This document shows, piece after piece, positions 15,001 to 25,293 of a stretch of DNA of 64,000 bases (the stretch's first letter is position 1; each line of letters opens with the position of its first letter). The stretch covers positions 6,698,841 through 6,762,840 of the forward strand of contig CM072894.1 in assembly GCA_037013685.1 (NCBI GenBank), read 5' to 3'. Both the position numbers and the translations under genes were made by a program. This DNA is from Acridotheres tristis (lineage: Eukaryota > Chordata > Aves > Passeriformes > Sturnidae). A model generated the notes under the pieces. That model did not search any database and was not told the origin of the DNA. It saw nothing but the letters and a program-made list of their open reading frames with translations.

Positions 15001-16454
15001 ATAGCACTGGAAGAGACTAATGGCATTCTCTTTCTAGACAGATATATTCCAGAACAGAGAGCATACATAAAAATATTTACAGTGTTAAAATTTTGTGCAT
15101 AATGTCTTTTCTGTGAAAAATAAGTAAGCGAGAAATGTAATGATTTTGGCTAGTATTTATGACCAATGATGAGAGCAGTAGGTTTAAAAATGATGGTACA
15201 GCTGACTACAAAGGAAGCAGGTTCATTTCTGCAGCACACAAATAATGCTGATAATTCATTACATGCCAAACTGTCAGCTCTAAGGTAGTTCTAATTGCAT
15301 GCTTATTCTTTCTCCTACATGTCACAAAAACGTGGTGTATATCAGGCCTTTATTTATTTTTCCAGTGTTTGGTTCTTTGATGCAGTATTGCTGCCTTCAG
15401 CTTTCATATACTTCCCCTAGACTTTTAAAAGTATTACTAAATTTCTTTTCTTGTAACTTTTCAGTTATACATGAAAAGTAATCCAAGGGTTTTTAATGTG
15501 CATATTAAATGCATGAAGCACTTCTATTGTCCATCACCAAGGCTTGTATCAAGGTGATATATACAAGGTGATTTGTATCTAGTGTGAGTAAGTAAAACTC
15601 AGCCTTAACTTCATATGCATCTACATCCAGTCTTCAGTACAGTAGAATAAAGTATTACATAGAGAAAAGAAAGGGAAGTTTGGATTATGACACAAGTATA
15701 TAAAATATTGATTTGGTCTTGATTAAAAGCCTCAAATAATGCTTATGTTTTGTGAGGCCTTGTCAAGGCTATTTTAATAAACTTTGAAGATTTCACTTTC
15801 CCATGTGCCTGTTGATAGATACTGTAGTGTTTATGTCAGGGGCTTAGAGATTCTTCCAGATCTCCTTCCAACATTCTGCCAATTAAAAGGCCTGAAAGCA
15901 AATTTTCTATTTCAAGGTTTTACTCTTGTACAAATATTTTATTAATATATTGACCTTTTTGAAGTCCACAGGAAAAATCCTCATGAGTTCTGTGGGAGCT
16001 CACTTGAAATTTTTCTTTGGTTTGAACATTGAGTAAATTTTTGTTGTAATTTTTTTTCAAATACTATAAATATTATTTTTTAAAACTTAGGTCCATGTGC
16101 AGTGTAGAGAAGAGTAATGGTTTCTTTGATTCTTTCTGTCATAAGCTAGTGGCACAGTTAGTTTTTTAGGCCTTCTTAATGTTCTAGGATTTTGTCATAG
16201 ACTAAGCAATTTAGACCAGTCAGATACTTTCAGAAGTAGATGTTCTACCACCCTTCAAAGGACGACTGGCTCAGAAAAACCAAAACCAAAATAAGCATTT
16301 CCTCTTGTTCTCTGCAAGGAACACTATATGTTAGCCTTTAGTTTTTAATGAAAATTCTCTATTTTTTCTTCCTTTTCTCAAAACTTTAGATTGAAGTGCT
16401 CAATGTCTCTGTTTTTTCTTGGCTTTTTGATGGAAGGTTTATAACCAGCATTAG
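12086..16454. other. Non-coding stretch
   Basis: AT-rich sequence without a supported gene. A pyrimidine tract ending in AG and followed at once by GTGAAG (junction 13520/13521) resembles a joined 3'/5' splice site on the plus strand, but no linked exon was found. An A-rich segment at about 12.48-12.70 kb may be old repeat; the family was not recognised. Confidence 0.45.
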
Positions 16455-16562
16455 TCAGTGAGAAGTTCTACATAGAATATTGCTTTTCTATCAGTGAGAA
16501 GTTCTACATAGAATATTGCTTTTCTATCAGTGAGAATTTCTACATAGAATATTGCTTTTCTA
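16455..16562. repeat. Minisatellite, 3 x 36 bp
   Basis: Three adjacent 36-bp units at 16455-16490, 16491-16526 and 16527-16562. Each starts TCAGTGAGAA and ends TTGCTTTTCTA. Units 1 and 2 are identical; unit 3 differs by one base (G to T in the eleventh position). Such near-perfect identity points to recent tandem duplication, so the locus may vary in copy number between individuals. Confidence 0.95.
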
Positions 16563-18014
16563 TTTTGCAAATATTTTGTAGGAGTGACTACAATAGTTTT
16601 AATGTCACATACGCCCAGAAAAAGCTTCAGGGCTACAGAGTCTGACAGCCTTTGGGATGAAAACTCTAGTAACTATGACATAAAGGACCTCCTTTATATA
16701 TCTTGTTATTACACAGTGATAACGAGCTCAGGTTTGTAATGAGCAGCAGTAAATCAGTCTCGAGCATTGTCAGCAGCTTGTTTTTCTCATCCATTAGGTA
16801 TTGGTTTCCTCAGGCCCTGAATGGGCTCTAACAACTCCATAGTTAAGACATCTGGTTAAAATTGTGTAGCCTATGGCACCTACCAAATCAAAATAATGTA
16901 ATAGTTCTTTCTGTTCTTAAAGTTTCACAAAAATGGGAAAAAGAGTAACAGCATAACAAGCAGAAAAACCCGTCAAATATCTGGCAAGAATCTTTTAATA
17001 AATGGGAACATAAGAGAAACACAAGAAATGTTGTGGTTTTGAGTGAATAACTCTTCACATCTTTGAAACATGACTATGTGCCCAGTTAATAAAGCTAGAA
17101 CAGACATCTACTCATGTTTTCCCTCTTTCCTGTCTCCATATCATATCTTCTAATGTGTATAAGCCTCTCATAAATCCTCACCCAAAAGAGGTTTTTATTT
17201 TGTCAAATCAAAGTGAAAATTCAGATAATAGGATGTTATACAGCTGCCTTGAAGAGACTGACCACCTGCCTTAGAGAGATCTGACCAACAGCAGCCTTGT
17301 TATGTGCTTGGTTAGGTTATATATAAGGCAAATAATTGTGAGGCTACTCAGGTCCTTCTGGCCTTTGCCATCTGTGATGCCTAAAATGATCACAGTGCTA
17401 ATGATGTCCTTCCCTTTGCTGAAATACAGAGGCTTGTTTTTGTTGTTGTTATAGTCTAAGATCATTAAGATCAATTTCAGGTTGTGGTATCTGTTTACAA
17501 TGTGGCAATTTACAGTTCTTTTGGCAAGGTGAGGAAAGTTTTAAATGGGGAAGTACATTATACAACCATAACAACATTAAAGGAGCTACAAATTAAATAG
17601 AAAATTGGGAATAACTTCTCTGGCATTGCTTCTTCATAAGAAGGACTGAATAGGGGTTGTTTTGGTTTCTTGTTTCATGGCCTTGCAGAGTAATGGTAGG
17701 TAGCTTCTGGTCTGTGAGAGATGGGACAGTGCTCAGAAGGGTGGGCAGACTTCTCAGGGTTTGTAATTGGGGCAATTCTTTAATCTCTGTTTTCTTTAGT
17801 AGCTATTTTCTGGAAAATCAAAATCAGTCCAAAGGATTGGTATTTGTTCCTTGATATCAGCATAGCTACAGGTCTGAAATACTTCTGATTCTATTGCTTT
17901 TGCTTATCCTCTATGATCTCCACCCAGACATCACCATCTGTTGACATGACTGACATTTACAGTCTCAGGAGAACGACAGAACCGGGCCATTCATACAGGA
18001 GCCAGGGTGCAAGC
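16563..18014. other. Non-coding stretch
   Basis: AT-rich sequence between the minisatellite and the CR1 fragment. No exon, RNA gene or recognised repeat was found. Confidence 0.45.
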
Positions 18015-18310
18015 CTGAAAGTGGAGAGGGACATTTCACAAGAGATGCAGTGATAGGAAAAAGGAGTATGGCTCCCAGCTGAAAGGGGCAGGTGTTGATA
18101 GGATACCAGGAGAAAATTCTGAGGTTTGTGAGACACTGGAATAAAATTCCCAGAGAAGCTGTGGGTGCTGCATCTTTGGAAGTGTTGGTCTGGATGGGGC
18201 TTTGAGCACCCTGGCCTAGTGAAAAGGTCTCTGTTCATGGCAGGGGATTGGAACTGGATGATCTTTAGGGTCCTTTCCAACCCAAAGTGCTCCATGTGTT
18301 TCTGAAAGAG
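18015..18310 (+). mobile_element. CR1 retroposon 3' fragment
   Basis: Sense-orientation CR1 3' region. Recognisable pieces in order are 'gggacatttcacaag', 'cagtgatagga', 'cccagagaagctgtgg', 'catctttggaagtgtt', 'tggatggggctttgag', 'catggcaggggattgg', 'aactggatgatcttta' and 'ggtcctttccaaccc', ending near 'ctccatgtgtttctg'. The element is moderately diverged, and its upstream ORF2 is missing apart from perhaps a few codons. The 143-codon antisense open frame across it (17957-18388, minus) is an artefact of the repeat. Confidence 0.9.
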
Positions 18311-19169
18311 ATTTTTTTTTTTTTCTCTGAGTATCCTCTTTTCATTTCTCATGTGCCCAGTTCTTTGCTCAACTTCTCTGCAACACACAAGTTGGATATT
18401 CTTGGTAATGACCTGAATTTGTCCACTTGGATTGTGGGGAATCTAGACTACTGAGCAAGTCAGGATTTGGTTCTTTTTGCTCTCTATCTTTGGCTTTGTG
18501 GACCACATCAATTAAAAACTAAGAGGAATAGGTATTAATGAGAGAGTTTAAATGTTTTTGCTCTACTTTTCCTCTCAAATACTGTCCTCATTCCACCCTG
18601 AGGTTACCACTGTTGATGGGGAAAAAAACCTGACCATAGACGAGAGATGTCACATTTTCTTCCCTTCAAATACTATGCAGCAAATTTAAGTTGAAAATAG
18701 ATTTGCTCTACATTCCTTTTATTTAAGCATTTCAGTACAGATTATGTCAAAAATATATCACAGAAGTACTAGAAAGCTTCCTATGTACAGAGTATTTGTC
18801 TCTTGTGTTATAAAATGTCTCCCTTTCTTTTAGAAAAAAATTTGCAGGCAGAAGGGATTATGAAAAATATCCTTTCCTGACTAATATATTCTATACATGT
18901 AATTTTATTGCATTTAAAATGGTATAACTTGATTTTAGGAAAAAATCTACCCTGACTTCAAGCATAGTTTACTTCAGAATACCCAGTAAATGAAAAACCC
19001 CATTCCTGCATAATAATTTATTTTAGCTTCCTTTGGTGTAGAATGGTGTAGAACACCCACAAGCTATGGTATCAGGAAAAAAAATTTAAAGTGCCCTCAA
19101 TTTTACCCGCTTTCTGCATCACCTTTGAAAAACTCATAGCATGCATCTCAATAGCCAAAGTGGTTTCAT
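18311..19169. other. Non-coding stretch
   Basis: AT-rich sequence between a CR1 fragment and an LTR-like copy. No gene was found. It includes a short T-run at the CR1 edge. Confidence 0.45.
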
Positions 19170-19560
19170 ATGGGAGGATGGTTTGTAAAGATAGTGCAGA
19201 AGGCAATTTTCCTCAATGAATTACAGCTGTACTGATTGCTGAGGAGTGGACACAGCCTTGCCTGCCCACTGAGGATGGGTGTTTTATAAAAGAGTGGGTT
19301 ACATGGTTAAGAGTTAGTTGGAGTTTGAGACCTGGAGTCTGCTGGCTGTGCTGTGAGGAGGAAGGGACATGTGGCTGTGCAAGGGACAGACAAGGTAAGG
19401 AGATGCTGTGTAGGGACAGACAGGGTTAGGTGGCTGGGTAAGGGTTAGCCAGCCATGCAGAAGGGAGAAGGAAATTTGCAGAGAGGAGGGAAGGAGTCAG
19501 TGCTGTGTGGAATTGCCTGAGAGAAGGCATGAAAAGTTTTTGAAAAGACTAGTAATAGTT
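19170..19560 (+). mobile_element. LTR-like element, copy B
   Basis: Plus-strand counterpart of the element at 960-1428. Shared landmarks in order are 'gatagtgcagaa', 'atgaattacagctgt', 'agccttgcctgccca', TATAAAAG at 19285-19292, 'gtctgctggctgtgct', 'gggacatgtgg', a donor-like AAG|GTAAGG (edge 19394/19395) and 'agtcagtgctgtgtgga'. The AATAAA present in copy A is degenerate here ('tttttgaaaagac'). Orientation is toward the CpG island about 2 kb downstream on the same strand, so any residual promoter activity would read toward the plus-strand gene. Boundaries are approximate. Confidence 0.72.
19285..19292 (+). promoter_or_regulatory. TATA box of LTR-like copy B
   Basis: TATAAAAG is retained in both LTR copies despite divergence around it. 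A start site about 25-30 bp downstream would leave a short first exon ending at the donor-like AAG|GTAAGG at 19394. Confidence 0.5.
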
Positions 19561-21372
19561 CTAGTTATGTCTGTCTTGATAACTGCATAATTACTACATT
19601 TTCTCTTTGTCTAGAGTATACTCTGCTTTGCAGATGACAGCTGAGCTTGTCTAATCAAACTAAAATTGGTATACTTATACAACAAGGCTGAGCACTTGTT
19701 TATGATCTGAACCAAAGACCAACTTTGGATGTATGTTGTGGAATGCCAAATAGAAAAAGATGCTTCCTGACACTGAAATGAACTGCAGTTTTGCCTAAGG
19801 AAGCACTTCATGAACTGCCTTGTTGCTTTAAAAACCAGCCACACAAACATGAAAAACAAGCAATTGAAGCCTAAATGTTTTATCGCAATTTTAAGTTTAA
19901 AACTTGTGCTAGATGAGTTTGTATCTTTGAGAAACTCCAAAAAATAAGGTTTTGCATAGCAGTTTACCTTTACTTTTCTTCAATGATTTAATACAATTGC
20001 TAGATTATCTCTCTTCCCATCCTCCCCGTCACTGTTTTTGACAGGGACAAATGGCTGAGGAGATGCACACAATGCAGTTGTCAGCTCCAACAAGATGCTG
20101 CAGAAAGGTGTATGGGAATAGCTGTCAGTAACAACAACAGTAAAAAAAAAAAAAAGTTTATTTCTGTTGGTGACTCACACGTCATCTGTGAATGAAATGT
20201 GTTTTGCTCAGATTCTTCAGATTTTCCTTCAACTGTCTTAATGTTGCAGTAGACAGTTTTAGTAGTGGTATTTTTTCCTTGTTTGCTTTTTTTCCCCCCC
20301 CACATAAAGTATTTAAGATTTAGTATATGAAAACAGTAGCTGAAAACAATTCCTGGATTTAATGTTATGTAGAATATAAAGCTAATACAATTTCCCCAAG
20401 TGTTTCCCATTTTCCTTCTTTCTCAGAATTGATTTTCTATTTATACTTTGGAATTTAGCTTGCTCGTTTCCTAGTAAAGTCTACAAATCACTCTGAAACC
20501 ATATGAAAAGTTAGCACTTCTTTACTTGAGAGACGAAAGTGATGGAAAATTTCAGTGTTTTTGTGATGTCTAGAGCAGACAAACTGCTAATATACTTGGG
20601 TTTTGTGTACCTATTTTGGAGTTTGATTGGTTTTGGTTTTTATTTTAGTCATGAATGGCAAAGGCATCCACACTAATTAAAGTTTTACATGTTTCATATT
20701 TATGCATGTAATTATCTAGAACTTACTGTTTTAAAAAGCTGCTTGCTCCTGACTTCTACCCTTCCTGGTTTCTTTGTCTCATGACTTTTCCACTCTGGAC
20801 CATAAATTGCCACCCTGAACTCTTTTCCATCTTGTCTTTGAAACAAGAATACACCTGCTGCAGACAAAATGCCTTTGCTTTGATTTCAGTGACATGTTTT
20901 GTTCTACTCATTAAACGGCCATTCTTGAGGTTTGTCTACTGATTAATGTGAAATGAAAGGCATTTTTCATGTGCTTTTAAGAAAAATTATCAGGGAGGAA
21001 TAATAGATGAGTTTCCTGCCTTACCACAGACACCACGTGCCCTATTATTGGCAGTATTGTGGCAGAAGCCCACTATCAATAAAAGAAATATGGTAGAAGT
21101 GAATTCCTTGCCTTTCAACAGGAAATGCTTTGTTCTTAACTTACCACATACCACGACTGCCATAAAAATATATTGGATCACACCGTTCTGGTGTTTCTAA
21201 AGCACGTTTTAATGCGGAGTGCATGCCACAGACTTTCTCCCAAGTCAGTGTGATGTTGCGCATCCGTACCCTACAAAATCCCTTGCAGCTTTAACCAAGA
21301 CCAGCGCAAGCGTGTCTACTACCTTTTCTTTAGGAGACGCTTCCTTGAGGAACGCGTTCCTCACTTTCTCAC
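19561..21372. other. Non-coding sequence upstream of the CpG island
   Basis: AT-rich sequence with a 14-A run at 20142-20155 and a CACGTG E-box at 21034-21039. No exon with matching acceptor and donor was found. If the leftward gene is real, this is the start of its first intron. Confidence 0.5.
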
Positions 21373-21535
21373 CTGCTTCCTACTCTTCCTTCACGCCTCC
21401 TCCCCGCGGCTCTCGGTCGCGCCGCCCGGTCCCGGCAGTGCGGGCGGGAGGCAGGGGGAGCCCGGGAGCAGCGGCGGCGGCCCGGCCCGGCCCGGCGGCG
21501 GCGAGCCCGGCAGCAGGCGGGGTCCGTGCCCGCCC
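21373..21535 (-). other. Candidate noncoding first exon of a leftward gene
   Basis: On the minus strand the sequence ends in GGAAGAGTAGGAAGCAG and is followed by GTGAGAAAG, a near-consensus 5' splice site (CAG|GTGAGA; exon edge at 21373). The proposed exon lies in the CpG island just left of the CRE and contains no ATG, so it would be 5'UTR. The start (right edge) is a guess based on the CRE position. A second minus-strand donor, CGCAG|GTGAGG, occurs at 21868/21867 and could belong to an alternative start further right. The gene is not identified. Confidence 0.5.
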
Positions 21536-21539
21536 GCGC

Positions 21540-21547
21540 TGACGTCA
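21540..21547. promoter_or_regulatory. Palindromic CRE/ATF site
   Basis: Perfect TGACGTCA, the full consensus for CREB/ATF factors, lying within the CpG island between the two outward-facing candidate first exons. CREs near start sites of CpG-island promoters are commonly functional, and the unmethylated setting would permit binding. Confidence 0.75.
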
Positions 21548-21641
21548 GGAAACTTTCGGGGCGGCCGCGGCCGGAGCGGGCGCCGGGAGCGGCGCGGAGC
21601 GGCGGCGGGACGGGCTGCGCTGCTCCATCCATCGCCGGCAG
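21548..21641 (+). other. Candidate noncoding first exon of a rightward gene
   Basis: The sequence ends CATCGCCGGCAG and is followed by GTACGCGG, a good 5' splice site (CAG|GTACGC; exon edge at 21641). It contains no ATG, so it would be 5'UTR. The left edge is inferred from the CRE and GC boxes. The next supported plus-strand 3' splice site is at 24108, giving a possible first intron of about 2.5 kb if that site is used. The gene is not identified. Confidence 0.55.
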
Positions 21642-21724
21642 GTACGCGGCGCTCGGCGGCTCCGCGGGGCACCGCGCCGGGGCAGCCCCTGCCCCGCCGT
21701 GCCGAGGGGCGGCCGAGGCACCGA

Positions 21725-21743
21725 GGGAAGGAGGGAGGGAGGG
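21725..21743 (+). promoter_or_regulatory. Potential G-quadruplex motif
   Basis: Four GGG tracts at 21725-21727, 21733-21735, 21737-21739 and 21741-21743, with short loops, just downstream of the candidate plus-strand first exon. Such motifs are common at the start of first introns in CpG-island genes. The location on the non-template strand of the rightward gene is typical. Confidence 0.5.
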
Positions 21744-21960
21744 AGGCACGGGGGTCTGAGCGCCTGTTGATCGCGGCAGCGCTGCCCCGGGCTGTGCCGT
21801 CGGCGGGGAACTTGTCCGGAGCGGGCGGAGCCGGGGCAGCTCCGCGCTGCCGCCGCTCCCGCCTCACCTGCGCGGCCGCGCCGCTCCCGCCGGGTCCCCG
21901 CTGCTCCCCAGCCGCGGCTCTCGGACACCCGGGCAGGGCTCTTGGAATTTCAAGCAGCTG

Positions 21961-24108
21961 CGATTAACGAGATGCCTTTCATTCGGGGTTGGGGTTTTTT
22001 TTTTTTTTGCCCGTTGTAAGTACAGTAAAGCCTTTATCCGAGACGAGGTTTTGTTTTCCCGGTGAGGCTCCGCCGTGGCAGCCCGGCGGTGCTGGGCGGC
22101 AGCCGAGCGCTCAGTTGTACGAGGGAGGATCTTCGGCTCGTAACCAAACCCAAACCACCGAGTTAATTTTAACTCCGCGTGTGTCGGGAGGGTGGAGTGC
22201 TGGAGGAGTTTGCTGGATCATCATGCGAATAGAGAGCACTGCAGCTCCGCCTTGGAGTCGGGGAGGGAGATTCAGGGAGAAATTCTCAGTTTGAGAGCGT
22301 CTAAAAGTTGTATGACAATTAGAGGACCGTGTAAAAGTATGTTGCTCATTTAATTTCACTGTTCTCATTTATTAGGGGGCACTGAGAGTCAATCGAAGGC
22401 CCGTAAAGGTTAATTGTATTCTTCATACAAGGGAATTTACTCCCTTCGGAAGAAATAAATTTCTGGGGTCTTCTTTCGAACTTAAGATACTTATTAGATT
22501 TCTAATTTAAATAGCATGCGACTTTTAAACTTTTCAGTTCCTACAGTTCCATTGCAGTTGCAAGTTCTTAAAAAGTCATCTTTATGGAAAGAAAAAGTTA
22601 TCGTAACCAAGAAGATGTTAAACGCCCCCCCATGAACTGTAAATCGAGGTGATACATGAAGGTGATTATGAAGGTGCTTTGAATGTGGGAATATTATAGC
22701 AATATATTTGGTTTATTCAGTATAAATATAAATAAGCGTCTCTATTTGTGTATTGTGTGAACACTTCTCCTTTTAGAAGTTATTTTCTGTGATTGTCTTC
22801 CCCTGTATGTTAGGTGAACATGTAATGTGAGTGATACCTTTCAGTTGTTGTAGGGATGAGCAGTACTTCAGAGCCACTTATGGTGTTAATCAAAATAAGA
22901 CAAAACAATTCACCAGGAAGGAAAAGAATATCTTTTTGAAGGTCAAGCTTCTAATTTTATGGTCATTTCGGAATGAACAGTAAGTTTTGCCTCATAGATT
23001 TATTTGGCTAATTTGTCATGCAGTAGTATATCAGGTACAACTTGAAATATCTGGAGATTATCCATGTGAACTCGGAGAAAGAAACAACAAAACAAGGGAA
23101 ATAATTTCATAATTATTAGCCATATGCTTTTCTGGGACGCATTTTAAGTGTATGAACGCGTTAGTGATTATAGATCTCATTAAAGGCATACGTTTGCATG
23201 AATGGCTTGAATAAAGAGAGTGATTTAGGGATTAAAAGCTTGGTGTTATGGCACAGACTTGGAGGATGCAAGGAGGAACTTTGGTTTATACTTTCAGCAG
23301 AGCTACAGTGGCAGGAATATCAATGAGAGGGGACTGGAAATAAGCAGAAACAAGTGCGACTCTGGTTGCCTGAGAAGTTAGGATAACGTGGTTGGGTGTG
23401 TCTTGTGAGTGATGAGTACAGAAATTAAAAGTATTGCAACAGTGAACTGTGATACAATGTTCTGTGTACAGCATTTTAATTCTCATAGGAAGTCTGCTAC
23501 TGGAGGACCAGAAAGGAGGTAGATGCAGTTAATAAGAGGGGATATTGTACAAACTACTGGTTTCTACTGCCTCTTTTGGAGGTAACTTTGTAACCTTTTT
23601 GAGGGTTTTTTTTTTTTCTGGAGTTGAATGATTGTACATCTGGTGTTCTGCAAAACACTCAACTGATGTGCCATTTCAGACTTTCCTTTAAAAGCTCATT
23701 ATAATTTGCTAGTCTATTGCCTGTAGACAAGGTTACACGTCATGGTTCAGTAGCAGTTTGTAAACATTGTTCTAATGTACAATGTTTGTAAACATTGCTG
23801 GATGCTCTGAAAGTCATAATCAGGAGATTTACATGAAGCACTTGGGAGGTCAAATACAATAAACTGGAATTTGTATTACAATTATAGAATTAGTTTTTCT
23901 CTTGAGATAATCCCTCAAGAGTGCATTGCTTGAACGTGTCATAAGAACATAATTAGAACTACCAGCTGAATTAATTAAAGGACAGCTTCAGCTGGGGAAC
24001 TGATATAGCTTGAAAGAGAATCAGAGGGAAACTACCTTGATCACTAAATTTTGGTCATACCTAGTATGACTTGTGTCAGGGTTCTAATTCTGTCTTTTTT
24101 TTTTCTAG
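21961..24108 (+). other. Intron-like sequence downstream of the CpG island
   Basis: The CpG shoulder fades by about 22.3 kb. The rest is AT-rich and contains no exon-like segment until the 3' splice site at 24108. A pair of forkhead-like motifs occurs at 23756-23797. Confidence 0.5.
23756..23797. promoter_or_regulatory. Paired forkhead-like motifs with SOX-like inverted repeat
   Basis: The 14-mer GTTTGTAAACATTG occurs twice (23756-23769 and 23784-23797), 28 bp apart. Each contains GTAAACA, the forkhead core. The interval also forms an inverted repeat AACATTGT / ACAATGTT with SOX-type ACAATG cores. Two exact 14-mers this close are unlikely by chance, but the reading as a regulatory site is inference. 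Confidence 0.4.
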
Positions 24109-24150
24109 AGAACTGAGAGCTGAAAATCCACCTGTTCAAAAGAACTGCAG
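24109..24150 (+). other. Candidate second exon (3' end uncertain)
   Basis: The left edge is a strong 3' splice site: a CTAAT branch-point candidate at 24084-24088, an uninterrupted pyrimidine run, then CTAG ending at 24108. The right edge is weak: CAG|GTCCCT at 24150, with alternatives such as CAG|GTTGTA near 24366. If the exon runs further it includes an ATG at 24178 opening a 27-codon frame (MVECMAEDEF...) that stops at 24261. That peptide was not recognised and may be an upstream ORF or chance. Confidence 0.35.
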
Positions 24151-25033
24151 GTCCCTTATAATTTTTAGTTATTATCAATGGTGGAATGCATGGCAGAAGA
24201 TGAGTTTGTGTTCCGAGTAGATCAGCTCCTGAGAGGAGGCAAAAAAGTCATTAGCTCATGACTTAGAGTTGTTTCATAATAATATGCTAATTGGGCACAA
24301 ATAAACGTTTTCCTTCCTTGACTTACTATAATCGAATTTTTGAAGGAATAAACTCCTTTAGAGACTCAGGTTGTAATCCAGAAAAGAGCAAACAATACTG
24401 CCCCTGTTAGAACACACAATGCCTCTTCATAGCTACTTAACAATATTCTTTGGTTCTCTTACCTTCAGAATGTAACTATGCATGCAGATATCTGTCAATA
24501 TTTTGGGAAGTAATTTCCTTCCTAGTATCTGCTGAATCCCTGAGATCAGAATGTTGGCTTTGTTCATGCAGAAAGCTTTGCTACCTCCCTGCCAGTGCTC
24601 CCTTGAACGTTCCCTGTGACTTAAATGCTCAATCAAGTTGTGAAATGGCCAACTATTGACACTGAATGTGTAGCCTTGATCTGGGTTTACAGTTATGGCC
24701 CCTGTTGGTTAGGGCTGGGAGGAAGGAGGAGGTAGGTTTACTCAGTTATCTTCGCTTTGTGGTCTGTCCTCAGGGCACTGACCTGAATGCAGTAGGGGCA
24801 TCACTGCCCACCCTTTCAGTCTCAGATATGTGGCTGTGGACCTTGTCTGTGCCACTCTGTTTGCCCAGGGGCACTGTGAAGACTCTGGGAATGGTTAGTA
24901 GTAGCTCTTAAGTCTTAAAAGTGTGTTTTCTTAAGCATTTTAATGCGCTTAAAATGCGTTTTTAAACCTAGGCTGCTTGTAAGAAGCAGACAGCCCTCCC
25001 TTAAGGCTCCCTCTTGCTCTGTGGTTTCAGAGA
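24151..25033 (+). other. Intron-like sequence
   Basis: No supported exon. It contains a small inverted repeat GCATTTTAA / TTAAAATGC at 24935-24957 with a 5-nt loop. Confidence 0.45.
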
Positions 25034-25205
25034 ACGTTTGTTACACTAAACTGAACATCAAGAGTCCGAAGTGATGTTACCACGGATTTTATCCGGGATT
25101 CCAATAGAGAATTTATCCAGCTGAAAACACATCATGAATACCTTGGAAAGAATTTCTGCTTTCATTGCTCCTCTTCTCTGCCAGTTTAAGCAGATGTTCT
25201 TATCA

Positions 25206-25224
25206 CCACGCTAAGAGGGCGCTC
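25206..25224 (+). promoter_or_regulatory. CTCF-like site
   Basis: The sequence CCACGCTAAGAGGGCGCTC contains AGAGGGCGCT, which agrees with the information-rich core of the CTCF motif. The upstream half matches less well. Confidence 0.4.
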
Positions 25225-25269
25225 CGAATTGAAATATGATTGTTTCGTCAGGCTGAAGTGACTTAGGTT

Positions 25270-25293
25270 TCTGATGTGTAATTACACATCAGA
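25270..25293. repeat. 24-bp perfect palindrome
   Basis: The half-site TCTGATGTGTAA is followed directly by its exact reverse complement, with no spacer. The centre TAATTA is a homeodomain core. A perfect 24-bp palindrome is not expected by chance in 64 kb of sequence. Confidence 0.9.

Larger units (their letters stand above)
21380..21960. promoter_or_regulatory. CpG island, probable bidirectional promoter
   Basis: An abrupt block of GC-rich, CpG-dense DNA in an AT-rich, CpG-depleted setting, with a weaker shoulder to about 22290. It holds GC-box-like GGGCGG/CCGCCC motifs, repeated CCCGG units (about 21478-21502), a CRE palindrome and strong outward-facing splice donors on both strands. No TATA box lies in the core. 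In vertebrates such islands mark gene starts, often of divergent pairs. Long open frames on both strands here (up to 158 codons) reflect scarcity of stop codons in GC-rich DNA and are not called. Confidence 0.88.

Noticed and set aside
17957..18388. 143-codon minus-strand open frame
   Set aside because: It largely overlaps the CR1 3' fragment in antisense and is repeat-derived.
21219..21967. Several overlapping open frames of 66-158 codons on both strands
   Set aside because: They lie in the CpG island, where stop codons are rare. Composition is Arg/Ala/Pro/Gly-rich in every frame and no protein domain is recognisable.
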